64,000 nucleotides of DNA from Lotus japonicus. Lineage: Eukaryota; Streptophyta; Magnoliopsida; Fabales; Fabaceae. The translations under genes and the position numbers were made by a program. Location of the stretch: NCBI RefSeq assembly GCF_012489685.1, contig NC_080044.1, forward strand, positions 27,694,369-27,758,368, written 5' to 3'. How positions within the stretch are numbered: position 1 is the first letter of the stretch; the number at the start of each line of letters is the position of its first letter. The notes under the pieces are model-generated. The model was given only the letters and a program-made list of their open reading frames with translations, made no database searches and was not told the origin of the DNA. This document shows positions 20,346-29,903 of this stretch, piece by piece.

Positions 20346-22091
20346 TCAAGTTTTGGATCTTGGGACATATGCCTTTCTCCCGTCATGTGTTTCCTGCATC
20401 CACTGTCCAGGTTCCATGGTTGGAGTTTCGATGGACCTATTGAAGATATCTGCAACATATATAATCTTATCCCTAGGTACCCACTTTCTGGGTCCTTTCT
20501 TGTTAGTTAGCCCAGAAGTTCTGACAACTTTGGGTCTTTCAACAGGATAATATACAGGAATTTTTGCATGATATTTAGACATGGAGAAAGATCCCTTTAT
20601 AAGAGGATGTTTAGCAACTTTAGCAGGTACAGGATCAGGCAATATGGTACCAGAGGGAACAAAGCATTCATACAAGGATTTAGCTTTAGACACAGAAGGC
20701 TCATTTCTAATTGGTTTAGAATAGCCAATGCCACGCATTCCATTTCTGCTCACGCCATAGATCAATGAAGCCATCAAGCTTCTATCTACGCTTTTAGCCA
20801 GGAATCTTTGAAAAGATTTTTCATACTTAGATTCATGCTTACTATCATAGGCATCGCAGGCAATAACTTCTTCTAACTTAGCAATTTGATTCTTAAGCAC
20901 AGAGTTAGAATTAACTAAAGCATGGTTATCATTTTTCAAATCAGATATGATTTTCTCGTGTTCAACAGAAGTTTCAGAGGCAGCAGAGAAATTCTTTTTC
21001 AACCTTTTATGCTTAGTCAAGAGAGAGTTATATTTATCCATAATTTCAGACAAAGCATCTTTAAGTTCAGAAGTTGAGAAAGAATCAAATACCTCATTTT
21101 CATCGTCAGAGTCTGTATCTCCTTCTGATTCTGAGTCAGAGTCAACAGCTTCCTTTGATTCTGCTCCTTTGTCTTTGACAATAGCTATGAGTCCTTGAAC
21201 TTCACCATCAGAGTCAACATCCTCTGACTCTGATTCGTCAAAAGTCACCATCAGACTCTTCTTGGTCTTGAAATGCTTCTTTGACCTTTCGTCCTTTGAT
21301 GAGCCTTTGTATTTGCTCTGCCTGTGCTTCCAGATGCAGTTGAACTTTCTGGATATCAGAGTCAGCTCATCTTCATCAGAATCTTCTGATGCTTCTTCAG
21401 ATTCTTCTGCTTCAGCTTGGAGAGCTTTTGACTTCTCAGATTTAGCCTTCTCAGAGCGCTTCAGCTCATGGCATTTCAGTATGCTGATGAGTTCTTCTAA
21501 ACTCATATGCTCAACATCTCTTGTAAGCTCTATTGAAGTCACTAAAGGCATCCAGCTTTCAGGAAGACTTCTGATGACCCTTATGACATGATCTTTTGTA
21601 GTGTAGCTTTTGTTGAGAGGTCTTATTCCAGCAATAATCAACTGGAATCTGGAAAACATATCTTCAATGGATTCGTCAGTTTCCATTTGGAAGGATTCAT
21701 ATTGCTGGATCAAAGACAGTGCCTTTGATTCTTTCACTTTCTTGTTTCCTTCATGAGACATCTTCAAGGATTCAAAGATGCACTTAGCGGAATCACGATC
21801 AGTAATTTTCACATATTCTTCATATGAAATGGCACTTTGCAGAATAGCTCTTGATCGGTGATGATTTCTGAACTCCTTCTTTTGATCTTCACTCATCTTC
21901 TCCCTTGGGATCTTTACACCATGTTTATCAACAGGAGGGGTGTAGCCATCAACAACAAAATCCCAGAGATCAGGATCAAAGCCAAGAAAAAAGCTTTCGA
22001 TTCTGTCTTTCCAGAAATCAAATCTCTGACCATCAAAGATAGGTGGTCTTGCACTATATTGATATTTGCTCGTAGTAGTGGTGGCATCCAT
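20346..22091 (-). CDS. gag: Gag protein, array B unit 2
   Basis: A second copy of the 581-residue Gag, identical residue for residue to unit 1. Each gag lies behind its own LTR promoter (TATA box at 22757-22764 for this unit). The zinc knuckle is absent here too, so that loss predates the tandem duplication. Confidence 0.88.
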   Translation of the reverse strand: MDATTTTSKYQYSARPPIFDGQRFDFWKDRIESFFLGFDPDLWDFVVDGYTPPVDKHGVKIPREKMSEDQKKEFRNHHRSRAILQSAISYEEYVKITDRDSAKCIFESLKMSHEGNKKVKESKALSLIQQYESFQMETDESIEDMFSRFQLIIAGIRPLNKSYTTKDHVIRVIRSLPESWMPLVTSIELTRDVEHMSLEELISILKCHELKRSEKAKSEKSKALQAEAEESEEASEDSDEDELTLISRKFNCIWKHRQSKYKGSSKDERSKKHFKTKKSLMVTFDESESEDVDSDGEVQGLIAIVKDKGAESKEAVDSDSESEGDTDSDDENEVFDSFSTSELKDALSEIMDKYNSLLTKHKRLKKNFSAASETSVEHEKIISDLKNDNHALVNSNSVLKNQIAKLEEVIACDAYDSKHESKYEKSFQRFLAKSVDRSLMASLIYGVSRNGMRGIGYSKPIRNEPSVSKAKSLYECFVPSGTILPDPVPAKVAKHPLIKGSFSMSKYHAKIPVYYPVERPKVVRTSGLTNKKGPRKWVPRDKIIYVADIFNRSIETPTMEPGQWMQETHDGRKAYVPRSKT

Positions 22092-22165
22092 GAGTTTTTC
22101 ACACTGGCCCGGATCTACTGAACACTGTTAAGTGTGGTAATCAGAACTTGCGCTCTGATACCAAT

Positions 22166-23401
22166 TGAAGGTTTGAAAAACGACTAGAAGGGGGGGTTGA
22201 ATAGCGTTTTCAATATAAAAACTTTCCCCTTAAGATTTAAAGTAAATCTTTTCGGTTTCTCTAAGATAGATGGTGCAGCGGATAAAGATAGAGAGAAGAG
22301 AAAAGCACACAAGTATTTTATCCTGGTTCACTTGATAAATCCCTCAAGCTAATCCAGTCCACCCGTTAAGGTGATTTCTTCCTTCTTAGAATGAAGGCAA
22401 TCCACTAATCAGATAATTGTTACAACTGCACTTGAAACCTACAAGTGACTAACAATACACTGACTTAGCTATCACTAAGATTCACTCTCTTAGTCTTCTC
22501 TAGGATCCGATCAACCTTGATCTCCTAAAGGAATCACCACTAAGATTCACTCTCTTAGCCTTCTTAAGGATACTGACCTACCCGGTCCCTTAAGGAAAAT
22601 CAAACAACTGTTTGAGGTTGGTGTTTACAAAGGTTTGCTTCTAAATAAGCTGAGTGTAAACTAAATAAGAATAGATGAAGAAAGTAGAGGCTTGAATCTT
22701 TTCTTGTATTGCAGCTCTTGATTTCTCACGCTCTCAGCTTTCTTCTTTTCTTCAGCCTTTTATAGTCCAAGGTGCAAAGGATATTTCTGTTGAGAGAATA
22801 TGACCGTTGGAGGGCATTTCTGGAACTTCCAGAACCTGCTGTGGCTGAACCTTGGTAGGTAGGCTTTTCAGAATAGTACACTGCTCTTGTACTTCTTGAT
22901 AGAGACATTTGCCTTTAACCATTGACTTCTGATCAGAGTTATGCTTCGTGTTGGAACTTGTGAAGCTTGGTGATCAGAGTCAGAGGGATGCTTGGATCCT
23001 CTGACCTTCGTAACTTCTGCTTCTGGACCTTCAGAGCTTCTGAACCTTCAGAGCCTCTGGTCCCTCAGAGCTTCTGGTCTTCAGATCTTCTGATCCTCAG
23101 ATTTTCTGATCCTCTGATCTTCTGATCCTCTGATCCTCTGATCCTCAGATCCTCTGATCTTCAGATCCTCTGATCTTCAGATCCTCTGATCCTCAGATCC
23201 TCTGATCTTCAGATCTTCTGATCCTCAGATCTTTTGATCTTCAGAACTTCTGACGAATATATCTTCTGGTGTCAGAATCAGAACCTGTTTGTCAAAACAC
23301 TCAAGACAAACATTAGAGTATCATAGTTGTTCATCCACAAATAAATACTTGTTATCATCAAAACATAGAGTTGTACCACATGACCAAATCTTGATCTTAC
23401 A
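22166..23401 (-). repeat. LTR 3 of array B (outer 5' LTR)
   Basis: 1236 bp, the longest of the three. It has one G fewer in the G-run near 22189 and a different number and order of gatcctctgatc units in the minisatellite (about 23085-23235). It carries C at the site where LTR 1 has T. The GTTAG duplication follows directly. Confidence 0.9.
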
Positions 23402-23406
23402 GTTAG

Positions 23407-23773
23407 TTTGTTTTTCCTTAAGGGACCAAGGTTGGTCAGATCCTTGAGAAGACTAAGAGAGTGAATCTTAGTGTTTACTAGTTCATTGTATTGTTAGTCA
23501 CTGAGCAGGTTGCTAGTGCAGTTGTAACAAACTCTGAATAGTGGATTTCCTTCATTCTAAGAAGGAAGAAATGACCTTAACGGGTGGGCTGGATTAGCTT
23601 GGGGGATTTATCAAGTGAACCAGGATAAAATCCTTATGTGCTTTCCTCAACTCTTATCTTAGCACTTTGCATTCTTTGTTTGAGAGATTTGTTAAAATCT
23701 CAAGTGGGAAAAGTTTTATCTGAAAACGCTATTCAACCCCCCCCCCCCCTTTCTTTCATTTTTCATACCTTCA
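23407..23773 (+). repeat. 3' LTR of element A, right part
   Basis: It continues the interrupted LTR (from tttgtttttccttaaggg), ends CATACCTTCA and is followed by the CATGC duplication. Together with the left part it totals 1172 bp, equal to the 5' LTR. Confidence 0.92.
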
Positions 23774-23796
23774 CATGCCTCCGCCCCTGTTTCAAG

Positions 23797-24496
23797 TCAA
23801 ATAATATACACCATTAAGCTACCATTTAATAGTTAGATTGTCCTAATATTATGATGCATCACCGGATAATAAACTTGGAAGAAAAGAGCAAAGTTATTCT
23901 GACACAAAAACACAGTTCACTGAAAATTTATCTTTGAATCAAAAAGTCTGGATTAAATATAAAATATGATACAAAACCTTCTATATTCTACAACTAAAAG
24001 AAACTACTCACTACAAATACCATAACATCTTTTCTTTGGACTTTGAGATGGGATCAATCCCCCATTCTCCCAAAACTTTCTTCACCAGAAAAATAAAGTT
24101 TGCAGACCAAAGATCCAACCCAAGGACAATGATGATGATAGCATTTAAAAATTATTACAATACTTGACCAGACTCAACTTCCTTAATGCAAAGCAACCAC
24201 AATTGAGGAGACAGACTAATATAATGAAGCATAATTATCTCATAACAATGAAGAAAAACCTGATACACAAATGAAAACAAAAACTTATAAGAAAATAAGC
24301 ATAAACAATGACAGCTAAGTTCAACCTGTCAATGAAACTGAAATCTAGTGAAGAAAGGATTTGAATTTCATCATTTAAGTGTTCTCATCTTATCTCGGCT
24401 AGCAAATTAACTCAAAAGAGAAGGAACATCAATTAATTAGCCTTCATGCATCATAACCAACTTGAAAAGAAATATAACGAATAATTAAACATAAAA
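23797..24496. other. Intergenic DNA between the copia nest and element C
   Basis: AT-rich, with many stops in all frames. I see no gene, RNA or terminal repeat in it. Confidence 0.5.
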
Positions 24497-24501
24497 GAGA
24501 T

Positions 24502-24823
24502 TGGACTGGGCGAGACCCCAAGGTCCCTCGCCCAGGAGCACTAACCTCATATAGGGAGCGCGTCAGGGACTTGGGCCTCTCTCCCCGAGGCCCAACTGGC
24601 CCATTTAGATATATTAAAGGCGCGAAAGCCCAACTCTGCCTCTATAAATAGGAGGGGAACACCAATTGTAAAGGACTCTTAGCTCATTTGAGAAATATTC
24701 AGATTGAAATTCAGCTATTCTCTCTCTCTCTCTAGCAGTTAGACCTTCTCTCTCTAAAACATTCACACCACTTTCCTCACACTTTGGGTACTCTACCCCA
24801 TTCAATGTTCTCAAGATAGAACA
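24502..24823 (+). repeat. 5' LTR of element C
   Basis: It runs from TGGACTGGGCGAG to AGATAGAACA, with a TATAAATA box at 24643-24650 and a CT microsatellite at about 24718-24733. Both ends resemble element D's 282-bp LTR, so C and D are related families. The preceding 5 bp are gagat; no matching copy with a 3' LTR was found. Confidence 0.75.
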
Positions 24824-24825
24824 TT

Positions 24826-24843
24826 TGGCGCCGTCTGTGGGGA
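24826..24843 (+). promoter_or_regulatory. Primer-binding site of element C
   Basis: TGGCGCCGTCTGTGGGGA, two bases after the LTR end, a string typical of plant gypsy Tat-group elements. The same string on the minus strand marks element D. Confidence 0.8.
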
Positions 24844-25052
24844 CCGGTAGATTTCGATTCCCGGACTACGTGGATCGTGATTCGGTTGACTAAAGCTCGT
24901 TTCTCTGTGCGATTTCTCTCCAGTATTTCTTGGTGGATCGTGATTTGGTTCCCGCGCGACTCGCAATTTGATTTTGGGAAGTTCAAGTTTCTATGAAAAT
25001 TTGTGCGATTCAGAGGCTTGTGGTTGAATTCTCGGTTCGTCAACAGAGCCTG

Positions 25053-25619
25053 ATGGAGCCATCTCGCCGACGACGTGGCAAGGAACCGGAGCGAAGTTAC
25101 ATTTCTTCCCCGCGCACCGCGAGGTTGGATAGACATCGCCGTGCAGAAGCACGTCGTGCTCTAAGTGGTGACTTACGGTTGCAAAATGAATGTCTGCAAG
25201 AGCAATTGAGGTACTATCACCTTCGGCAGTGGAATCAAGAAGAAGAGGAAGCTGAGGCCGCTGCTGAGGTCAAGCCTTTCCCGGCGGAAATACGACAGGT
25301 GACTGTGCCAGACGGTATGACACACCTCGCGTTGGAGGCGTACGACGGGAAAACCGATCCGAAGGATCATTTGCTTCGTTTCAATGCAAAGATGGCGATG
25401 AGCGCGGTTTCCGACGCGGTAAAGTGTAGAGTGTTTCCATCCACATTCCGAGGAGCAGCAATGGATTGGTTTATGGCTTTGCCTCAAGGATCCCTAGCCA
25501 AGTTCTGCGACTTCTCATCGAAATTCCTTAGCCATTTCTCGGCAAGAAAGATCGAGGATCTGTTTAATATGCGGCAGCGGGAGCGTGAAACCTTGGAACA
25601 ATATATGAAACGATACAGT
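25053..25619 (+). CDS. gag: Gag of element C, N-terminal part (split by D)
   Basis: The chosen ATG gives MEPSRRRRG, parallel to METRRRR in element D's Gag; an upstream in-frame ATG at 24993 is also possible. A basic N-terminus and a coiled coil are followed by the Retrotrans_gag domain (DPKDHLLRFNAKM, AVKCRVFPSTF, WFMALPQGS). The frame is cut at the ACAGT duplication by element D and resumes at 29904 in the same register, so the interruption is a clean insertion. Confidence 0.82.
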
Positions 25620-25901
25620 TGTTCTGGGAATGAACATTGAAGAGAGGTATAGTACCTAGAGGTAGAGGGATTGTGCTAAGAGAGAATCAGAATGAGAGAG
25701 AGTGTGCTGAATTTCGAGTGTTATTTCATCAAATGAGCCAAAAGTCCCCTACACTTGATAACTACCTCCTATTTATAGAGCTTGGGTACTACCTATTGGG
25801 CCAATTGGGCCTCCGAGGTCAAGGCCCATCTGAAGGCCAGGGCCCCGCCTTAGGGCGGGATACATGCTGGGCGTTGCCCCTCTAGGGGCTCGCCCAGTCC
25901 A
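25620..25901 (-). repeat. 3' LTR of element D
   Basis: 282 bp, TG...CA, with the TATA-like TATAAATA on the minus strand at 25771-25778. It matches 29617-29898 base for base as far as I can see. The 82-residue plus-strand frame inside is LTR sequence. Confidence 0.9.
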
Positions 25902-27179
25902 CTAGTCCACAAGACACCGAGCTCGAGGTACGAGAGCTAAGGGTGTCTTTTAAATGCTTTTACATATGTCTTACAGTACACCAGAATCTGCACTGCCAAC
26001 ATGGCTTGAGAAAAGAGAAGTAAACTATATCGCCAACATGGCGTGAGCAAAAGGAAACTTGCATTTTCAGTTACCCAGTCCACTGACTTGACGAGCAACC
26101 CGAGCCGGCAAGTCCATTAGTCCACAAGCGGCGAGAACGATTACTTCGTATTGGCGATAAGTTGGAGCAGGTGTATGATCGTTCGCCGGCGGAAAAGGTG
26201 GCAGGCATGGGTCATGTGCTGACCATTCAATCACCGACTGGCGGTAACCCCGGCGAGCGACTGAACTTTGTTGTTGGTGTCACCTGTCAGGCGATGGTGT
26301 TTGATCTTTATAGTGGCGAGGCTTTTCGCGCTTTCCCACAAACAATAACAATTGGGTTTGACAGCCAAAAGATGAAGGGCGAGCGCCCTTGGTCCGCAAG
26401 TCCACAAGCTCGAAGCAGGAGAGCGAAGTGTGTCTCCAAACTGTGACCGTCAATCTCTGTCCCCTTGTGATTCCCCTAGCAAGTCGCCCGTTGCCACTTT
26501 CCACTTGGTACGGCGTTCCTCGGCTGGCGGTTTCGACCAACGCGCAGGAACTATTCCCAAGTTTCTAGTTGCAATAGCTTCCCCGCCTAGAAGATCACCT
26601 AGCCACGCTACTTGGCGAGATCAACAAAGGATGTATAAAGCGTGTAGGTCGCCGACATGGCGCAAATGAAATACAAACCGCCAATAGCGCAAGGAAATAC
26701 GCAAATACATGAATCTCCTATTGACGCGGGACCTAGAAAGATGGTGTACAAACGCCTACAAGATTAAGGAGTCGTGGTGGCCCGCCTTATATGACGTGAC
26801 TCGCTGAATAGAAGCTGGCTCGCCTGATGACATGGTCTCCCGCCAATCTCCCCCGCATCCGCCCCTCGTAGCATCTTCATGGATCAAGTTGCTTCCTGGG
26901 CGAGCCCCCTAATATGGCGAAGGGACTCAACCAGTCCACAAGACACCGAGCTCGAAGCATGAGAGCACAATGTCTCTTCAAGCTGAAGTCGCCGCCGCAT
27001 CGTCCCTAGGAGAAGATCCGCCCAGCACGCATGCTCCTTCACTCGCCATAGTCTACAAGTCCACCAGACTCTGTCCAAGTCATGAGGAGTAGGAGTGTCC
27101 TCACTTTCCGCATCGCCATCACCATCTTGCTTTAGCCTTATAAGAAATTAGTTTGACTTGCTCGCCACTCTCAGCGTAA
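25902..27179 (-). other. Non-coding internal region of element D
   Basis: GC-rich relative to the flanks. It contains about three diverged copies of a 50-bp unit starting agtccacaag and running through cgagctcgaa to gagagc and gtgtct (near 25895, 26395 and 26931). No open frame with a recognisable domain is present on D's coding strand. The plus-strand frame at 26162-26446 has no known domain. Confidence 0.5.
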
Positions 27180-27525
27180 GGCCGCCACCATTTTGCGGTA
27201 GGTCGCTACCCTCATTTTTGGCGGTAGGTCGCAACCCTCTTGCGGTAGGTCGCGACCCTCTTGCGGTAGGCCGCCACCATTTTGCGGTAGGTCGCTACCC
27301 TCATTTTTGGCGGTAGGTCGCGACCCTTTAGCGGTAGGTCGCCATCCTCTTGCGGTAGGTCGCGACCCTCTTGCGGTAGGTCGCCACCCTTAGCGTGAGG
27401 TCGCCACCCTTTTGGCGACTTTTGTGTGTCTAAAAACTGAGTCTTACAGGTCGCCACCCATAGCGTTTGGTCGCCACCCTTTGGCATGAGGTCACCACCC
27501 TAGCGGTAGGTCGCCACCCTTGGTG
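27180..27525. repeat. Minisatellite of 'gcggtaggtcgccaccct' units
   Basis: About fifteen imperfect copies of a unit of roughly 18-26 bp, written gcggtaggtcgcNaccct with a variable spacer (cttt, ctcattttt, ctctt). It lies between gag and the 3' LTR of element D. Tandem repeats in this position are common in Tat-group elements. Confidence 0.8.
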
Positions 27526-28431
27526 TGATCGTCCTATTTCGGGACTCAAAGTGCTTTGGGTTCCAATGGCCAGTTGGATTACCAAAGCGGTGCTCAGTAG
27601 AATGGGCAATTTGTACCCCACACATCGCCAATGAATCCGGTGGTTACGTGGGCTTTTCCGGGGCTAACTTAGTTCATCGTGAAACTTGTTTCACTTTGTA
27701 ACTAAATCGCGCCATCAGGAGCTTGTCCCACCCAATAACAAACCGCTTATGGAAGAGTCTTCCAAGTTTCATAAAACTTTAATGGTGTGCCTCAATTCAC
27801 CCACTCCTTCTCTTTGATCCGATTTGCTCCTCTCTGTCTGAATCAAAACCAGTGAAGACAATATAACCTCTAATATCAACTTCAAAATAAGAAAATTAGG
27901 AAATACAACAACTGAGAAGGGAATCAAATGAAAGATGGAGGAGAAGTTTGAAGGAATTGGAAAATTTGTTGCCAGCGATCTTAACCATAGCAACGCTTTA
28001 CTCGCCAAACTTCCACGGCCAAAACAAAACGTGCCCGCCAGAATTCCGCCGCCGGAGTAAAGCGTGCTTGCCAGATTCCAACGCCAGCGACGTTCTCCCG
28101 CCGCCGAACTCCATCGCCAACAACACTTGCTCGCCGCCTAACCTCAAAACGTGCTCGCCAAAGCCAACGCGTGCTCGCCAAAGCAAACGTGATCGCCAGA
28201 ATTCCAACGCCTCATCAAAAAACGTCTCGGGATTGGCTCTGCTCTTCATGTATTGTGCTCTGGACAGATTCCTCGCCTTCGTTCTTTTCTTCGTCATTAC
28301 CAATCTGCTCTCCCTCGCCTACATGCTTCCTCGATCTGAAGCTTCACCTCTGTTGACGCTCTTCATTGTCGGTCTGAACCGTGTTGCTCCGATCTGCCAT
28401 CGCTGGATGCGCCTTGAAGAATCTCGATCTG
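27526..28431 (-). other. Element D internal region after gag
   Basis: It holds degenerate cgtgctcgcca repeats at about 28000-28200. A 165-residue open frame on the opposite strand (27948-28445) has a Ser/Pro/Asn-rich half and a hydrophobic half (LDRFLAFVLFFVITNLLSLA). It has no known domain and may be chance, or an antisense frame. Confidence 0.4.
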
Positions 28432-29493
28432 TCATTCTCTCGTGAACGCACCTTGTTCTTTCCCCTCTGCCTTGCCACCGATCTGAAACTCCTCCTTTAA
28501 TCGCTGCTTGGGCGACGTGTCGCCATTTTCCAACTTCGCGCGCTTTCTTTTGAAAGCGTCGTCCTCCTCATCAAGAATATAAGTGCTGGCGCGAGCACGC
28601 ATCTCCTCCATCGAACGCGCCGGCTTACGTGTCAATTTGCTGTTCAACCCTCCCGGTAGCAAACCGTTTTTAAATGCTAAAGCACAAGCTCGAGGCTCCT
28701 TGTCCTCAACCTTGACCGACGCTGCGCTGTACCTTGCCATGTACTCTTTAAGTGATTCCCCTTCTTGCTGGCGAATATTATATAGGTCGTTGATCGTCAC
28801 CGGCTGATTCTTATTCGCCGAGAATTGCACTAGAAACTTGGATGAGAAGTCTCTGAAATTTGAAATCGATCCGCGCGGCAAAGTTGTGAACCACGCCATC
28901 GCCGTCGATTTGAACGTCGATGGAAACATCCTGCACTTCACCGCATCTGACGCCGCGATTATCACCATCTTCGTATTAAAATACAGAAGATGATCCTTCG
29001 GATCGGAATCTCCGCTGTAAGAATCCAGAACTAACGTTTTCATGTTATCCAGAATCGCCACACTCTCGACATCTTCCGAGAACGGACGGAACTCAGCCAC
29101 GGAATCTGCTTCTCTGCTTCCATCATCTCGCTGCTCGCGGCGGTAGAAATCTAACTGAGCCTGTAGATGCTCATTCCGCTGCTGGATGTTGCCAATGCTG
29201 CGCATCAAATGGCGCCATTGCTCCTGCGTCACCGCCGGTTGTTCCGGAGCAGGTGAATTCTCTGGTGAGCGCTCCAGAGATCCCACCTGTGAAGGCGATG
29301 GAGGAGGTACAGGAGGTGATGGAGGAGGAGAAGGCGATTGTACTCCTGTCATTCGTACCGGAGAATCCAGGACCACACGATGAGGCCGCCAAGGCGGCGA
29401 AATCCGCTGTCGCATTGGTGAATGATGTTGCCTCCTGCGTCGAGTCTCCATCCAAACCAGAAACGATGCAAACTCGATCGGAAAACCAATCAC
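28432..29493 (-). CDS. gag: Gag of element D
   Basis: 353 residues; METRRRR at 29451 may be the true start. After a Pro-rich stretch and a short coiled coil comes the Retrotrans_gag domain (SDPKDHLLYFNTKM, DAVKCRMFPSTF, WFTTLPRGS, LYNIRQQEGESLKEYMARY) and a basic C-terminus with TSPKQRLKEEF. It is clearly homologous to element C's Gag. It lacks the zinc-finger segment and protease that follow in C. The frame is open and the LTRs identical, so this copy may be expressed. Confidence 0.85.
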   Translation of the reverse strand: MIGFPIEFASFLVWMETRRRRQHHSPMRQRISPPWRPHRVVLDSPVRMTGVQSPSPPPSPPVPPPSPSQVGSLERSPENSPAPEQPAVTQEQWRHLMRSIGNIQQRNEHLQAQLDFYRREQRDDGSREADSVAEFRPFSEDVESVAILDNMKTLVLDSYSGDSDPKDHLLYFNTKMVIIAASDAVKCRMFPSTFKSTAMAWFTTLPRGSISNFRDFSSKFLVQFSANKNQPVTINDLYNIRQQEGESLKEYMARYSAASVKVEDKEPRACALAFKNGLLPGGLNSKLTRKPARSMEEMRARASTYILDEEDDAFKRKRAKLENGDTSPKQRLKEEFQIGGKAEGKEQGAFTRE

Positions 29494-29596
29494 TAATCAC
29501 AGAATCAAAATCAGAAAACCAGAGAATTGCCTAATCACAATCAGAGGTAACTTCATGCACAATCAATCCACGTGAATGGGAGTAGAGAGTTTACAG

Positions 29597-29614
29597 TCCC
29601 CACAGACGGCGCCA
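29597..29614 (-). promoter_or_regulatory. Primer-binding site of element D
   Basis: On the minus strand this reads TGGCGCCGTCTGTGGGGA, two bases from the 5' LTR, identical to the site of element C. Confidence 0.85.
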
Positions 29615-29616
29615 AA

Positions 29617-29898
29617 TGTTCTGGGAATGAACATTGAAGAGAGGTATAGTACCTAGAGGTAGAGGGATTGTGCTAAGAGAGAATCAGAATGAGAGAGAGT
29701 GTGCTGAATTTCGAGTGTTATTTCATCAAATGAGCCAAAAGTCCCCTACACTTGATAACTACCTCCTATTTATAGAGCTTGGGTACTACCTATTGGGCCA
29801 ATTGGGCCTCCGAGGTCAAGGCCCATCTGAAGGCCAGGGCCCCGCCTTAGGGCGGGATACATGCTGGGCGTTGCCCCTCTAGGGGCTCGCCCAGTCCA
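29617..29898 (-). repeat. 5' LTR of element D
   Basis: The second 282-bp LTR. Its TATA box on the minus strand is at about 29768-29775, and it would drive the gag transcript. It ends at the ACAGT duplication, after which C's gag resumes. Confidence 0.9.
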
Positions 29899-29903
29899 AC
29901 AGT

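Larger units (their letters stand above)
14724..23401 (-). mobile_element. Array B: three-LTR tandem gag-only copia element
   Basis: A minus-strand relative of A inserted into A's 3' LTR with a GTTAG duplication (14719-14723 and 23402-23406). Its structure is LTR, internal, LTR, internal, LTR with a period of 3721 bp. The two internal units look identical in all coding stretches. The middle LTR serves both units, with the primer site on one side and the polypurine tract on the other. Each unit encodes only Gag plus protease and linker scraps, so it is non-autonomous (TR-GAG type) and would need enzymes supplied in trans. A single outer duplication implies one insertion event, then LTR-LTR unequal exchange, or insertion of an already tandem cDNA. 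Confidence 0.9.
4301..23773 (+). mobile_element. SIRE/Maximus-like copia retrotransposon A (degenerate, with nested array)
   Basis: A full-length Ty1/copia insertion is delimited by CATGC duplications (4296-4300 and 23774-23778). Order: 5' LTR, primer site, gag, protease remnant, RT-RNase H, env-like gene, antisense frame, purine-rich tracts, 3' LTR. The LTRs are each 1172 bp once the nested array is removed and differ at scattered bases, so it is older than the array. The integrase is absent and there are several stops and frameshifts, so it cannot move unaided. An env-like frame after pol and a long 3' region with several gggggag tracts fit the SIRE/Maximus lineage. Confidence 0.9.
3457..23789. 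mobile_element. Non-autonomous hAT-like element, split by element A
   Basis: The left end CAGTGGCGGAGGCA (3457-3470) and the inverted right end (23776-23789, reading inward CAGGGGCGGAGGCA) match at 13 of 14 bases. Both are flanked by TTTCAAG (3450-3456 and 23790-23796), which fits a hAT-type target duplication, although 7 rather than 8 bp match exactly. Without the copia insertion the element would be about 855 bp with no coding capacity. The copia element went in about 11 bp from its right end. The family call rests on TIR style and duplication length, so it is inference. Confidence 0.55.
25620..29898 (-). mobile_element. Gag-only gypsy element D inserted in C's gag
   Basis: Flanked by ACAGT duplications (25615-25619 and 29899-29903). 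It has two 282-bp LTRs that look identical, a primer site and one gag gene on the minus strand, then a long non-coding region with minisatellites, and no protease or polymerase. Identical LTRs indicate a very recent insertion. It must rely on a related element's enzymes. Where a polypurine tract should adjoin the 3' LTR (plus 25902 onward) there is instead ctagtccacaagacaccg, which is odd. Confidence 0.88.

Noticed and set aside
25637..25885. 82-residue frame repeated at 29634-29882
   Set aside because: Both are the 282-bp LTR of element D read on the wrong strand.
27180..27525. Regular short repeats resembling a CRISPR array
   Set aside because: The units are tandem and imperfect without unique spacers, in a plant retrotransposon.
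27948..28445. 165-residue frame with a hydrophobic half, antisense to element D
   Set aside because: No homology recognised, and it is built partly on degenerate repeats. Kept only as a remark, not as a gene.
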